Assembly: GCA_030142905.1 (NCBI GenBank)
Contig: JASJOG010000014.1
Coordinates: 2,797,001 to 2,861,000 of the forward strand
Reading direction: 5' to 3'
From: Heliopora coerulea
Lineage: Eukaryota > Cnidaria > Anthozoa > Scleralcyonacea > Helioporidae
DNA length: 64,000 bases
Shown here: positions 43,877-53,880 of the stretch, one piece after another
Layout: the number at the start of each line of letters is the position of its first letter
Numbering within the stretch: the stretch's first letter is position 1
Notes under the pieces: generated by a model
Told to the model about the DNA's origin: nothing
Database searches by the model: none
What the model saw: the letters and a program-made list of their open reading frames with translations, nothing else
Position numbers and translations under genes: made by a program

Positions 43877-45370
43877 TTATAACTCGTCGTATGAACTGTA
43901 TTGCCTGGGTCTGTTAGACGGTAAACATCCACAGCAAATTCGCCTTGCGAAATGAAATTTGATGCGTACCCAACTAACCATTAGTGCACGAACAAATGGA
44001 TGAAACAAGAGGCGCACACGCCAATTTCTGGGCTGCATGTATGCCAGGAATACTTCAATTGCGGTAGCACCTCTCAAGGCGCTGTTCCCCTCGATAAAAT
44101 CATTTAAATCGTCCATAAATGACTCGAACTCTATATCAGCCATCCTTTTGTCCAGTCGTTCTAGGTGTTCGCAGATGCTAACGAAATGTGAGGGGAGATG
44201 ATCTAATGGGTGCTGCATAACTTTGTCAGCTATTTTGCTACATTCTTTAACCAGATCTTCAGGATAACCTTCAAGCAAATTAATCTGAGGATAAAAGAAG
44301 CTTGGCAAACCGTCCTTCCTGTCCAGAAATTGCTTGAACTTCCTAAAAAGCCTTTGGATTGCCACCACGAAATCAGACTTGCCAAAGTCTGGTCCTTCTT
44401 CTTCCATCATCCACAGCATTGTTGTTTTGCAGAAGTATGACGGCATTTTTTTCTCTCCAATTTCTATTTTCGTTATATTTGCATAAAACAGTATTTTGAA
44501 TAGCAAATAGACTTCGTGCTGGCAAGATGAGAACAAAGACTTCAAATACATCTCAGCTTTCGAGAAAGATAAGCGCCAACTGTTAGCTCTCTCACTTTCC
44601 GTAATATCGGGGGTTCGTTTAGGAACTATATGTATCAGGTGCTGAATTTCCTCAATCACATTTTGGTCATCGGGCCACTTTCGCTTTCGGTTACGCCATT
44701 CTCGAAAGCCCCATTCATCAGGCCAGGAAGACAGTTTAAAACAGCACACAGTATCGACCAAAATTTCGATCAGGTGTTCCCCGTCTGACGTGAACCGAAC
44801 ACTGGTTACAACTGAAGGTCCGTTGTGCGGGAAAGAAACTTCCTCCCTAACATGTCCTGTCGGTTGAAGAACTGTGTGTGCCATGAACTTATTGGCCTTC
44901 GACTTTGATGGGGTTGAAATGAACATGCTGTTTAGGAATTCCATGACTGTGGAACAAGCCAAAAATTTATCACCACTGTGTTGTTTCCATTGAGAGCTAC
45001 CAAGAATTCTCTCTTTCACGCCATCGTAAAAAGCATCTTCTGTGCCGTTAATTCGAACCAAAAAGTAGCCCGGCGAATGGTTGATGGGTTGTAGTTGGTT
45101 TATTGGCTTTTTAACAATTCCCATTTCGAACATCACGTCTATTTCTAGGACATGCTTTACTTCGTCATAACGAAACATTCTAGCATACGAGCCACCTTCA
45201 ACTTGGCTTCCTGCAAGAAAGGAATGCTCTTTGTACCAAGGACCCAACCGCGGTGTTTCTGACAATCTTTCAGCTTGAAGCAATGCGAATTTACGGATCA
45301 AAGTTGCTAAATGATCGTCGACTTTTTTAAATCGTTGAACCTTCTCGTATTCTGATTGGGCGTGTGCCAT
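43877..45370 (-). CDS. Mab-21/cGAS-like receptor (left copy)
   Basis: The frame is open from 45433, but the first ATG, in good context (AAAATGG), is at 45370 and gives 497 residues. It is a nucleotidyltransferase of the Mab-21/cGAS fold. The GS motif is in FLAGSQVEGGSYARMF (residues about 51-66). The first two metal-binding acids are in LEIDVMFEMG (E76 and D78) and the third in ILVDTVCCFK (D206). The helical Mab-21 half starts WRLSFSKAEMYL (about 265), with a PSYFCKTTMLWMMEE block after it. All three catalytic acids are kept, so nucleotide second-messenger synthesis is possible. No cGAS-type zinc ribbon was recognised. A basic/cysteine-containing C-terminus (RRICCGC) is present. Family members sense nucleic acids and signal through STING, but the ligand and role here are inference. 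It is single-exon in this copy. Confidence 0.85.
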   Translation of the reverse strand: MAHAQSEYEKVQRFKKVDDHLATLIRKFALLQAERLSETPRLGPWYKEHSFLAGSQVEGGSYARMFRYDEVKHVLEIDVMFEMGIVKKPINQLQPINHSPGYFLVRINGTEDAFYDGVKERILGSSQWKQHSGDKFLACSTVMEFLNSMFISTPSKSKANKFMAHTVLQPTGHVREEVSFPHNGPSVVTSVRFTSDGEHLIEILVDTVCCFKLSSWPDEWGFREWRNRKRKWPDDQNVIEEIQHLIHIVPKRTPDITESERANSWRLSFSKAEMYLKSLFSSCQHEVYLLFKILFYANITKIEIGEKKMPSYFCKTTMLWMMEEEGPDFGKSDFVVAIQRLFRKFKQFLDRKDGLPSFFYPQINLLEGYPEDLVKECSKIADKVMQHPLDHLPSHFVSICEHLERLDKRMADIEFESFMDDLNDFIEGNSALRGATAIEVFLAYMQPRNWRVRLLFHPFVRALMVSWVRIKFHFARRICCGCLPSNRPRQYSSYDEL

Positions 45371-46370
45371 TTTCCTTTTCCCTTCGTCTTTCCTTAAATT
45401 AAAATGTGTGACTAGGTCACTAGGAGTAAACAATCTCCTTATTTACTTAACACGCAAAACTGCCGTATCACGTTTCTTTGTGGGAATACGGTTTAACGAC
45501 GTATAAAAAATAGAAAATTTTTTTCTGAACCAATGGCAATGAGTGCATTTGATAGTTTTCGCACGACGGGCCAATCAGATTGTTTTAATACAAGGGTTGC
45601 TTTGCTGAAGGTGTCGGAAATGACAGGAATGTGCAGGCGTAACTTGAGCCTACTATAAGTCCTACGTGCGTGTAGATTATCGATTTTTAGGACTCCAGTA
45701 GAGTTATTCTTGTTGAATTCAGGCCTCTCTTTAAATTCTTACGAGGGGTAGGCGATTCATTCCTTAATGATGAAAAATAATTTGGCTTTGGAATCGTGGC
45801 ATTAACCCGGTTCCCACCGAACACGAGCGACACGGGAAAAAACGTTATTTGACGTGAATGAATTCACAAAGATATCCACGCCAGGAGAGAGCGACGCGAG
45901 CGACAAGATCAGATGAGTAATGTCTTTTGTTTTGGTGTAGTTCGTTCGCGTCGTTTGCGTTTAGTATGGACCGGGCTTTGCGAAAGGCTCGGACCTTACC
46001 AATTTTAGACAGACCCGGGATTAGAAATAAAGCATTCAACAATGAATAATATGTGCAGTTATATATCAAGGGGTTTATGTTTACTTTCCAAGAAATATGA
46101 TGCCGGACACCGTGTCAGGGTGTATTTTGTTACAGAACTAGTCGCGAGTTACGGTCAGTTTGTGCATGATTCTAGTATTCAGGACAACTGAGTTTCCCAC
46201 CAATGGTTTTCGTCGTCAAATTTTTATTCGCAGACATGACTGCGATTTCAAAATCGCTTGTGTGAACTACACCGACAATTTCACGCCCATCCCGATGAGA
46301 TTTAAACGTAAAGTATGGCAAGCCATACCTGACAAAAGTGTATCCAGTTTTAATTCACTATTCCAGAAAA
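45371..46370. other. Region between the cGAS-like and integrase genes (left arm)
   Basis: This is the shared upstream side of two divergent genes. No further protein was recognised; two frames of about 75 codons (near 45845-46069 and 46160-46393) have no known domain. Promoters for both genes would be expected here. Clear TATA or initiator elements could not be assigned. Confidence 0.35.
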
Positions 46371-46465
46371 GTAATCGTAAGGCGAGAAAATAATCGTAAG
46401 GTGAGAAAGTATAAATCGTATGGCGAGAAAGTTATCGTAAGGCGAGAAAATAATCGTAAGGCGAG
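46371..46465 (+). repeat. 19-bp minisatellite, five units (left arm)
   Basis: Units follow the pattern AATCGTAAGGCGAGAAA with one or two changes each (one is AATCGTATGGCGAGAAA). The array ends about 50 bp before the integrase ATG at 46515. The right arm has six units, the sole length difference found between the arms. Confidence 0.9.
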
Positions 46466-46514
46466 ATGTGCGACTGTACGTCTGGTCAGCGGTCGTTTGT
46501 AGTTAAACAGAAAC

Positions 46515-46920
46515 ATGGCGTCATCTTCACTTGGCCACGAGGAGCTGAGAGACTTTCTCGAATCTGTTAACACATTGTTAAACCAGATTCAGCGTTCGTT
46601 GACGATCAGTGACCCTATTTGTATAGAACACTGTAAGAACAAGCTTGAGAACTACATCTGAATTTTTGCAGCTATTTCTGCGACTGTAAATTACAACACG
46701 TCGCAGAGCCAACAAGAACGGACAGAAGGCTCCGCTTCATTAGGTGCACTGCTCAACAGTCTAACTTCTGGCATGGAAAAAGAGCTGGAAAGGCTTTCAG
46801 AAGTTGTGGAAACGTCCTTTTCCCAGGAAAGAAGGGAAGTCACTTTTCTGCTGCCTAGTACTGGAGGAAGACCAGCTTTTAATATAACTAAAGCTCAAGT
46901 CGAATCATTGAGAGAGACAG
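46515..46920 (+). pseudogene. DDE integrase gene, 5' part (left arm)
   Basis: The ATG at 46515 opens a helical N-terminus (MASSSLGHEELRDFLESVN). An in-frame TGA follows at 46659-46661, a likely CGA-to-TGA change. The frame resumes and runs to FLLPSTGGRPAFNITKAQVE and SLRETG. That end joins in sense to the HTH start of the part at 51365, from which it is separated by the LINE. The point of division, ACAG|GTGTTA, looks like a splice donor and the phase would fit. The putative acceptor side reads CACTG|GA, without AG, so either the acceptor is mutated or there was no intron. Same-strand continuation as a chance 138-codon frame is not meaningful beyond 46920. Confidence 0.75.
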
Positions 46921-47529
46921 GTGTTACGAGCCGGTCCCTATTGAATTATGTGGCTGCTTTTGGTTCAATTTGCTCGCAACAAAGAATACAAAACCAGCTA
47001 TATTTTCAACTATTTATTTTACTTTACTTGAATTACTTAAAGATTAGCGTCTTTATTCTTCCTAACCTTGAAGTATGTATTAACTGCTGTGAGACTGAGC
47101 ACAACTCTAATCACTCTGTACGCTCTTGGATTTTGGTTCTTTTGATTTATTTGACGACTTTGACTTCTTGGTTTCTTCGGTTCTGTTGATTTGTTTGGTT
47201 CTTGATATTGATAATTCCTTTTAATACTTCGGTTCGTAATGATGTTATTCAGGCTAACGCCTTATGAATAATGCATGCACTGCTGAGTTGATGATGATGA
47301 TGATGATGATGATAGACTTTATTTTGACACGCTTGCCTCGTCAACTGAAAGTTGATTTCCACGAGAGGCGTGTATAGAATTAAAAAAATACAAGCATAAA
47401 ATTAGATAGAAACTATTTACAGGACTGTTACAAAAAGTAGCAAAGTTCAAAATCAGTTAGCCTAAATATTAAATATTAAATATTAAATTAATTGAACTAA
47501 TTAATTACAAAGGTACAAGATATATAATT

Positions 47530-49965
47530 TTATATGTCAATGCACGTCGCGATTTTCGTTAGAAATGAAGTGAGAGATCTACTCTCTCTAATTTCTTTGG
47601 GAATGGAGTTCCAAACTATTCCTCCATCATAGATAAAACTTTTCTTCATACTATTAGTGCGTGGTTTTGGCAGGCAAACAGTACTTGAATTTTCCCGAAG
47701 GTCATACTTTGTTACTTCACTTCTAAATTTGAAGAGGTTCACGAGCGAAGTGGGAGCCATGCCATTTAAGATTTTGTACATCATTATAGCCTTAGCTCTT
47801 TTCCTAATAGTTTTAAGTGGTTCCCAGCCTAGCTCGCTCAATACAATGGAGTGATCAGCATCGTTACTGGTATTTGTGATTATTCTTGCTGCTCTGTTTT
47901 GAAGTTTCTGAAGTCGGTTTGAATGTGTTTCATTAAATACGTCCCATACTTCACAACAATATTGAAAGTATGGAGACACAAGGGAATTATAAATTGAAAG
48001 AAGTGTTTTTTTATCTGCAAAATTTTTCAATCGCCGAAGAGCTGAAATTCCTGCTGATATCTTTTTACAAATGACATCAGTGTTACTGTTCCAAGACAAA
48101 TGTTGATCTAATAATACCCCTAAACTTTTGCTTTCTTGAACTTGCTTGATTTCTTTGTCATCAATTTTTAAATTAATTGTACGGTCAGAAATCCTGCCTA
48201 TCATTGGTTTTGAGCCAATAACAATAAATTCAGTCTTAGATACATTTAAGCTAAGTTTATTGTTAATTAGCCAATCCTTGAGATTTTTTAAGTCTGAATT
48301 TACTGCAGTTTCAAGCTCATCTATTGACTGCGCTGAAGCTGTTATATTGGTGTCGTCAGCAAATAACCTTGGTTTTGTGCTTTCTAAGCAATGCGGTAAA
48401 TCATTGATGTATAAGAGAAAGAACAGTGGCCCTAAAATAGACCCTTGTGGAATGCCACAACTAATTATTTTCTCTGATGATACAGTGCCCCTAAATTGGC
48501 ACTTCTGATTTCGATTTGTGAGATACGATTTAAGTAGAGACAATGCTTGACCCTTGATCCCATAGAGCTCTAACTTTTTTATTAGTATTTCATCATCCAC
48601 AGTGTCAAATGCTTTTTTCAAATCTATGAACACTACCACGTTGAACATTTTCTAATCTATATTTATGTACCAGTCGTTAGTACAATCAATTAATGCTGTA
48701 GTCGTGGAATGATATTTCCGAAAACCGAACTGTTGATCACTTAAAATCTCAAAATTTGTTAAATACTCGTGAAGTTGCTGAAAAAGGATTCTTTCCATGA
48801 TTTTACTAATAACTGGTAGAACTGAAATAGGTCTGTAATTTTCAGCCAGCTTCCGTTGCCCTGCTTTGAATAAAGGTATTACTTTAGCCATTTTCCATTC
48901 ATCAGGGAAGACAGATAAAGTAATACATTGATTGAAAATATGAGTTAATGAATCAGAAATGATTGGTGCAGCTATTTTCAGAATTTTACTTGAGATTTTA
49001 TCAATACCTGTGGCCTTATTGCTTGAAAGTTTAGACAAGAGCTTGTATACAGTAGACACAGTAGTAGGCTGGAATGTTGCAAATTGAGATTTGATGTTGT
49101 TTGGCATATATTCTTCAAATTTATAATTTGATGACTCAATCTCATTTGCTAATTGTGGACCAATCTTTGAAAAATAATTGTTAAAGCCCTCAGCAATGTC
49201 TTCAATGTTTGTTAAGATTTCACGGTCAACATGAAGTTCATTTACTGTAGTTTGTTGTTTATGCCTTCCCAGTAAACCATTTATTGTTTTCCAAGCTTCC
49301 TTAGGATTATTTTTTTGGTTGGTAAGTTTTGTGGAATAATAAAGTTTTTTTGCATTTCTTAATTCAACGTTCACTTTATTTCTTATTTGCCTATAATGAC
49401 ACCAATCAATCTCAAGGTTAGATAGGATAGCCTTCCTTTTTAATTTGTCCCTTTCAAACATGAGGTTTTTTATTTCACCAGTTATCCAAGGTATCTGTTT
49501 TGATTTAACTCTCTTATTTTGAATTGGTGCATTTTTATCTAGGACTTCTAGGAACAATTCCTTCCAAACTACCCACATAGAATTTGGGTCTGTAGGAAGG
49601 AAATATACATACTCCCAATGCTGATTCTGCAGTTCCCTGATAAATTTTTGTTCATCAAAATGTCTCATATTTCTAACTTCAATGACATTCTCATGTTGTT
49701 TAGAAACTGAAATTTTTCTGATTGCATACATAAGACTATGGTCGCTGATACCTGTGTGTACAACACCAGAATCAGATATTTTCTCAGGAGTATTTGTCAC
49801 AATATGGTCAATCAGGGTACTGGTTGTCACAGTGACTCTGGTTGCCTGGTTAATTATTTGAGACAACTGGTACAATTCATATAGTGACTTAATTTTCTTT
49901 GTTGGTGCATTTAAGTCATTGTCTGTTTTTAATAAATTGCAGTTTAAATCACCAAGCAAATACAT
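47530..49965 (-). pseudogene. LINE-2 ORF2: reverse transcriptase part (left arm)
   Basis: The frame from 49965 starts in the endonuclease (YLLGDLNCNLLKTDN, then GISDHSLMYAIRK). It runs through the RT fingers (NKATGIDKISSKILK, ENYRPISVLPVISKIMER) and QQFGFRKYHSTTTALIDC. A single in-frame TAG at 48649-48651 interrupts it before VVVFIDLKKAFDTVDD. The catalytic box is LFADDTNIT, and the C-terminus ends at 47530. Apart from this stop the RT is complete. Confidence 0.9.
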
Positions 49966-50357
49966 TTCTTGATTTTCATTATCAATGGCTTTGATGAATT
50001 TTTCAAAGTGTTCAAAAAATCAGCATTAGCATTGGGTGGCCTATATACTGTGGCAGCAAAAAATGGTTTACTATGTGGTTTTGAGATTTCAACACAGACT
50101 GCCTCTAGCTCTGATGGAATGAGGTCATTTCTCAAATTATAGCTAATAGTATTTCGAAGATAGATGCAAACTCCACCCCCATTTCTTGATCTGTCTTTTC
50201 TGATAAGGTGATAATTTGGAATTTTGATCATGCTGTCACTAATAGTGGAATCCAATCGAGTTTCATTAAAAGCAATAAGATCAATATTTTGGTTTGACAT
50301 TGAAAACCGTATCTCATCAATCTTTTTTGGTAGGCTTACTATATTCAGAAATGCCAT
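49944..50357 (-). pseudogene. LINE-2 ORF2: endonuclease N-terminal part (left arm)
   Basis: The segment encodes FLNIVSLPKKIDEIRFSM, IAFNETRLD and GGGVCIYLRNTISYN of the APE endonuclease. One T appears lost from a T run near 50020, shifting the frame just before the LGDLNCN block, which is read in the overlapping downstream frame. Confidence 0.85.
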
Positions 50358-50437
50358 TTTAAAACCTCTGCCATGAGGAATAGAGTGAAGGCTTGTGAGA
50401 AAATCGCCACATGCATTGTCATAATTTCTACCATTAT

Positions 50438-51160
50438 CTACTTCCTGGTCATATAATTTACATACTGTAGATGTTCTAACCAGTCTTTCCTTCGGTTGTT
50501 GTAAACATAAAAAAAATTTTTGTGGTTTATTTGGTTATAATTGTTGCCTCTTCTTGGCGGTGAGTTTCTGTGAGCCTTAAGGTAAGTGCAGAAAGCACTT
50601 CCAAGGACCCTGTCACCTTCACGATTAAGGTGTAACTTTGATCGATTTAATAAATTACAATTTATGTCATCATTATTAATAAATGTGACTTCATATTTGT
50701 CACAAAGATCATGCAATAGATTATTATACTTATCTATTTTCCTGTTTGAGACCTTACCATCATGTCTTCTAATAACACTTGATATGGCCAATCTCTTAGT
50801 TACCTTGGATACAGTGGTAATCAGGTTTTCCATCCTCACAGCAACATCCTCGGGCTCATGATTAACCAGGTCATTCGTTCCAGCATGAATAATAATTGAG
50901 CTATATCCTTCAGCTTTACTTTGAAATTTATCCTTTATTTGATCGATGGTTGCTCCACTATACGAATGACAAGCAACTTTGCAACCGGCCGCCCTCTGAA
51001 TTTTGTTACTATTAATGTGTTTCACCATGGAATCACCTATCACTAAGACAATTTCGTTTAGTTCTTTATTGTCATCTTTGTCTTGGGGGAGCGATTGCCA
51101 GTCACTATTGGACCTGTTTCCTCCTTGGTTCTTTGATGGCTTTGATTCACATACGTTAGG
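50438..51160 (-). pseudogene. LINE-2 ORF1: SGNH/GDSL esterase-like (left arm)
   Basis: The domain has the SGNH blocks in order: VIGDSMVKH (nucleophile serine), SYSGATIDQI (glycine block), IIHAGTNDL (asparagine block) and the terminal SKLHLNREGDRVLG (Asp/His-like block). The frame is open upstream to about 51185 without a good ATG, consistent with 5' truncation. Esterase ORF1 proteins are known in CR1 and L2 elements. Confidence 0.82.
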
Positions 51161-51364
51161 ATTATGACTATTTTCTTTACGTAAAACGGTGCGTGAAAGC
51201 TTGTTCCAGCACAGGATGTCCGTTACGTTATCTTGTAAGCTAAGGCGTTGCGTTTTGAGGTTTACCTATTTCCTCACTCATGCACGAAATGCACGAAAGC
51301 AATATTCATGCACGAAAGCAATATATCCTAAATATAATATCTACTATATACATGTAACACTGGA

Positions 51365-52451
51365 ATGAACTGGAAAACAATTGCTGAGTTTCTTGGTGTG
51401 TCTGAACGAACCCTTCATCGAAGAAGAATCGAGTATGGCATCGAGTCCAACTTCACAGAGATATCTGACAGTGATTTGGATGACCAAATTGAAGAGATAC
51501 TTCACCTGACCCCCATACAGTGGTGAATGTTATGTTAGAAGAAGTTTAAAAGGAAGGAATATCAATGTTCAGAGGCCAAGAGTGAGAGAAAGTCTCAGCA
51601 GGGTCGATGCAATTGGTAGAAGACTGCGAAAAAGGTATGCAATCTGTCGCCGAGTATATAATGTCCCTGGTCCTAATTACTTGTGGCACATTGACTGCAA
51701 CCACAAGCTGATATCATGGAGGTTTGTCATACATGGCTGTATAGATGGCTTTAGCCGAACAGTTATTTATCTTACGTGCTGTACCAACAACAGAGCTGCA
51801 ACTGTTCTGGACTTGTTCGAAAGTGGAGTTCAGGAATTTGGTTTACCTTCCAGAGTGCGAGGTGATCATGGGGTGGAAAACGTGGACGAAGCATGATTTA
51901 TGATTGCCAGTAGAGGTGCAAATAGAGGACGTTTTATTGCTGGAAGGAGTGTTCACAACCAGCGTATAGAGCGATTGTGGGCAGAAGTCAACAGAGTATT
52001 TTCTGCCCTTTATAAAGATGGCTTTGAGTTCCTCCAAGAGAGAATGTTGCTTGATTCCCTAAATGAAGTTCATTTATTTGCTCTTCATTTTGTTTATCTT
52101 TCACGTATAAATGCCTCTTTGCAAGAATTCAAATGTCAGTGGAATCACCATTGTTTGAGGACAGGCAACCACGAAACACCATTAACATTATGGCAAACAA
52201 ATATGATAAATATTCCAGATGATTCACCTCTGATTAATTTTGATGAATATGGAATTGACTATAATGGCCCAATACCCAATGTTGTCACTGATAATAATGT
52301 CATTGTACCTGATTCAGAGGTAAAGATTACAGAATGCCAGGTGACGCATTTAGAAAGCCATGTTAACGCCCTTGCTGATGATGGAAATCATGGCATTGAC
52401 CATTTTATGAGGACAATTGATATTGTTGACACTTTTGTCAATCATAAGTAA
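51365..52451 (+). pseudogene. DDE integrase gene, 3' part, natural C-terminus (left arm and spacer)
   Basis: It begins with a helix-turn-helix (NWKTIAEFLGVSERTLHRRR). One extra C in a five-C run (51510-51514) causes a frameshift. The catalytic core follows with [20 protein letters not shown] (first D), [13 protein letters not shown] (second D) and [15 protein letters not shown] (E). An in-frame TGA (51894-51896) replaces the expected arginine after the second D. Spacing between the second D and E is 35 residues. The C-terminus runs to FVNHK at 52451. This integrase type is multicopy in cnidarians and fishes. I cannot place it firmly in Ginger, IS3EU or another superfamily. Confidence 0.85.
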
Positions 52452-53199
52452 ATTTAAGAACTGTAGCATGTCACGTACATGCTCTCAATTGGTCGTATAT
52501 TCATATTTCTTTAATGAAAATTTAATATAAGTGGTCAAGGTATTACTTTTATCTTTGTGTTAGTGTGACAATATCATCATGACTTTAATAATAACACACA
52601 ACTTCAATAAACTCATAATATATTTAAGATAACGTGGCCTCTTGGAGATATGAATTTTATATTCCCAACTTGAGAATACTTGTTTTGAAGGCAGCAAGTT
52701 TATTAGTTGTCTGAATTCTTCTATCTGTCCATTTAACTAGTGATAGACACTCCAACCTATCAGTAATACAGTAATGTGATACCAGAAACCTCCAAGAATA
52801 AAACCCACATCTTTTAAATCCTTTCAATTATAAAATATCATCCAAAAATAAGCCCATACAACTATGAACTACATTATATACATACAATTTTAATTAGGAA
52901 ATGTATCAATTTTGTCATGCAAAACTACTATCAAGTTAAATTACATCCACCCAAACGTTTTTTGAACAAATCTGAGAACAGGGACATGCTTTCAGAAGTA
53001 TGTAGTTGCATATTTTTAAAATATGCTGTGTGTAAGAAACATTCTTATAAAAATAAAAGTATAGTAGTCCCATTTAATTTTGGCCTCAGCTTTCCGATAG
53101 TAAGATAATAAATAACAATGTACTGGAACACAACACTTAATAAATGTAAACTCAGTTTCAGTTGGTCATATGCGGATAAGGTTTATTTCACACTTGGAA
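52452..53199. other. Intergenic region between convergent integrase and HECT frames
   Basis: AT-rich, no recognised gene. It would contain the 3' ends of both transcripts. Confidence 0.35.
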
Positions 53200-53880
53200 T
53201 CAAACAAGATCAAATGACCATGCCTGCTCTTCTCTCATCACATTGGTGAACTCTTCTGCCAGCTCCATGTAAGACTCATACATGGTTGAAAACTCCAAGT
53301 GTGGCCCACATGTATGAACAACAGGACGACGCTGGAATCCACTGAGTGAATTAAATGTCACTTCAATTGGTTCACATGACAACACATTACTGCCAGTAAC
53401 ATAATGCAAAAACCTTTCCAAAGCTTTACCTTCCAAGGACTTTATGTACCTTTTCAGATGACTGATGACCTGCCTCTCAGATTCATCTGCTGTTTCAGCT
53501 TTCAAGAGTTTGATGATTTTCTTGGCTGTTGGACGCTTGCTGTCATATAACTCTGAGACTCCCTGTGGTGTCTTAAAAGTTGAATCAACTTGGAGCATCT
53601 TTAGTATTGGTGTCCAGCAGTGTACAATGTATCTTGGTTTTTGTACCAATTCTTGGTGCGCTAATTCATAAATGATCGACTGTATGTTTTCCTTTGTTGG
53701 GATTCTGTGGCATTTACACATTGATAGAAACTCCAGTACATCTTCATCACTTGGGTTAAAATGTTCACTAAGACACATGTCAAGCACCACTCGGTCTTCA
53801 CTAGCCACAAAGGAACGAAATGATGCCAGCAAAAATTCGCTGCTCAAACTTTTGCTCACCAAATAAACATGTGTTGACAA
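53200..53880 (-). CDS. HECT-type E3 ubiquitin ligase C-terminal exon
   Basis: The minus-strand frame is 226 residues from a TTG directly after CAATTAG, which looks like a splice acceptor (AG), so this is probably the last coding exon of a longer gene or element. The C-lobe is recognisable: KRYIKSLEGKALERFLHYVT GSN (about 143-165), PIEVTFNSL, then VVHTCGPHLEF with the catalytic Cys191. It ends with YESYMELAEEFTNVM. The upstream 140 residues may be a reduced N-lobe (CWTPILKML, DSKRPTAKKI). HECT C-lobes accept ubiquitin on the cysteine. G2E3-like HECT proteins are multicopy in fish and cnidarian genomes. It is convergent with the integrase. No stop or shift is seen in this part. Confidence 0.7.
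   Translation of the reverse strand: MSTHVYLVSKSLSSEFLLASFRSFVASEDRVVLDMCLSEHFNPSDEDVLEFLSMCKCHRIPTKENIQSIIYELAHQELVQKPRYIVHCWTPILKMLQVDSTFKTPQGVSELYDSKRPTAKKIIKLLKAETADESERQVISHLKRYIKSLEGKALERFLHYVTGSNVLSCEPIEVTFNSLSGFQRRPVVHTCGPHLEFSTMYESYMELAEEFTNVMREEQAWSFDLV

Larger units (their letters stand above)
47289..51240 (-). mobile_element. LINE-2: CR1/L2-like retrotransposon (left arm)
   Basis: It is oriented opposite to the integrase gene it splits. It ends in AATAAAGTC and an ATC/GAT-triplet tail (at 47289-47315 on the + strand). It encodes an esterase-type ORF1, an APE endonuclease and a complete reverse transcriptase with one frameshift and one stop. The 5' edge is uncertain (about 51240-51340), and the ORF1 N-terminus appears truncated. 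Confidence 0.88.
44179..52020. repeat. Left arm of a large inverted repeat
   Basis: Base 44179 pairs with 64000 and about 52020 pairs with 56139. The coordinates of matching features sum to 108179 outside a minisatellite and 108160 inside it, so there is one net 19-bp length difference. Comparing the encoded proteins shows at least a dozen single changes over about 7.8 kb, suggesting well over 99% identity. The true outer limit is beyond the window on the right side. Confidence 0.95.

Noticed and set aside
45371..45433. Extending the cGAS-like protein by 21 residues upstream
   Set aside because: The extension would have to start at TTG; the ATG at 45370 has a good context and the extra residues are not part of the conserved fold.
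46371..46465. Regular repeats that could suggest a CRISPR array
   Set aside because: Units abut with no unique spacers, in animal DNA; it is a minisatellite.
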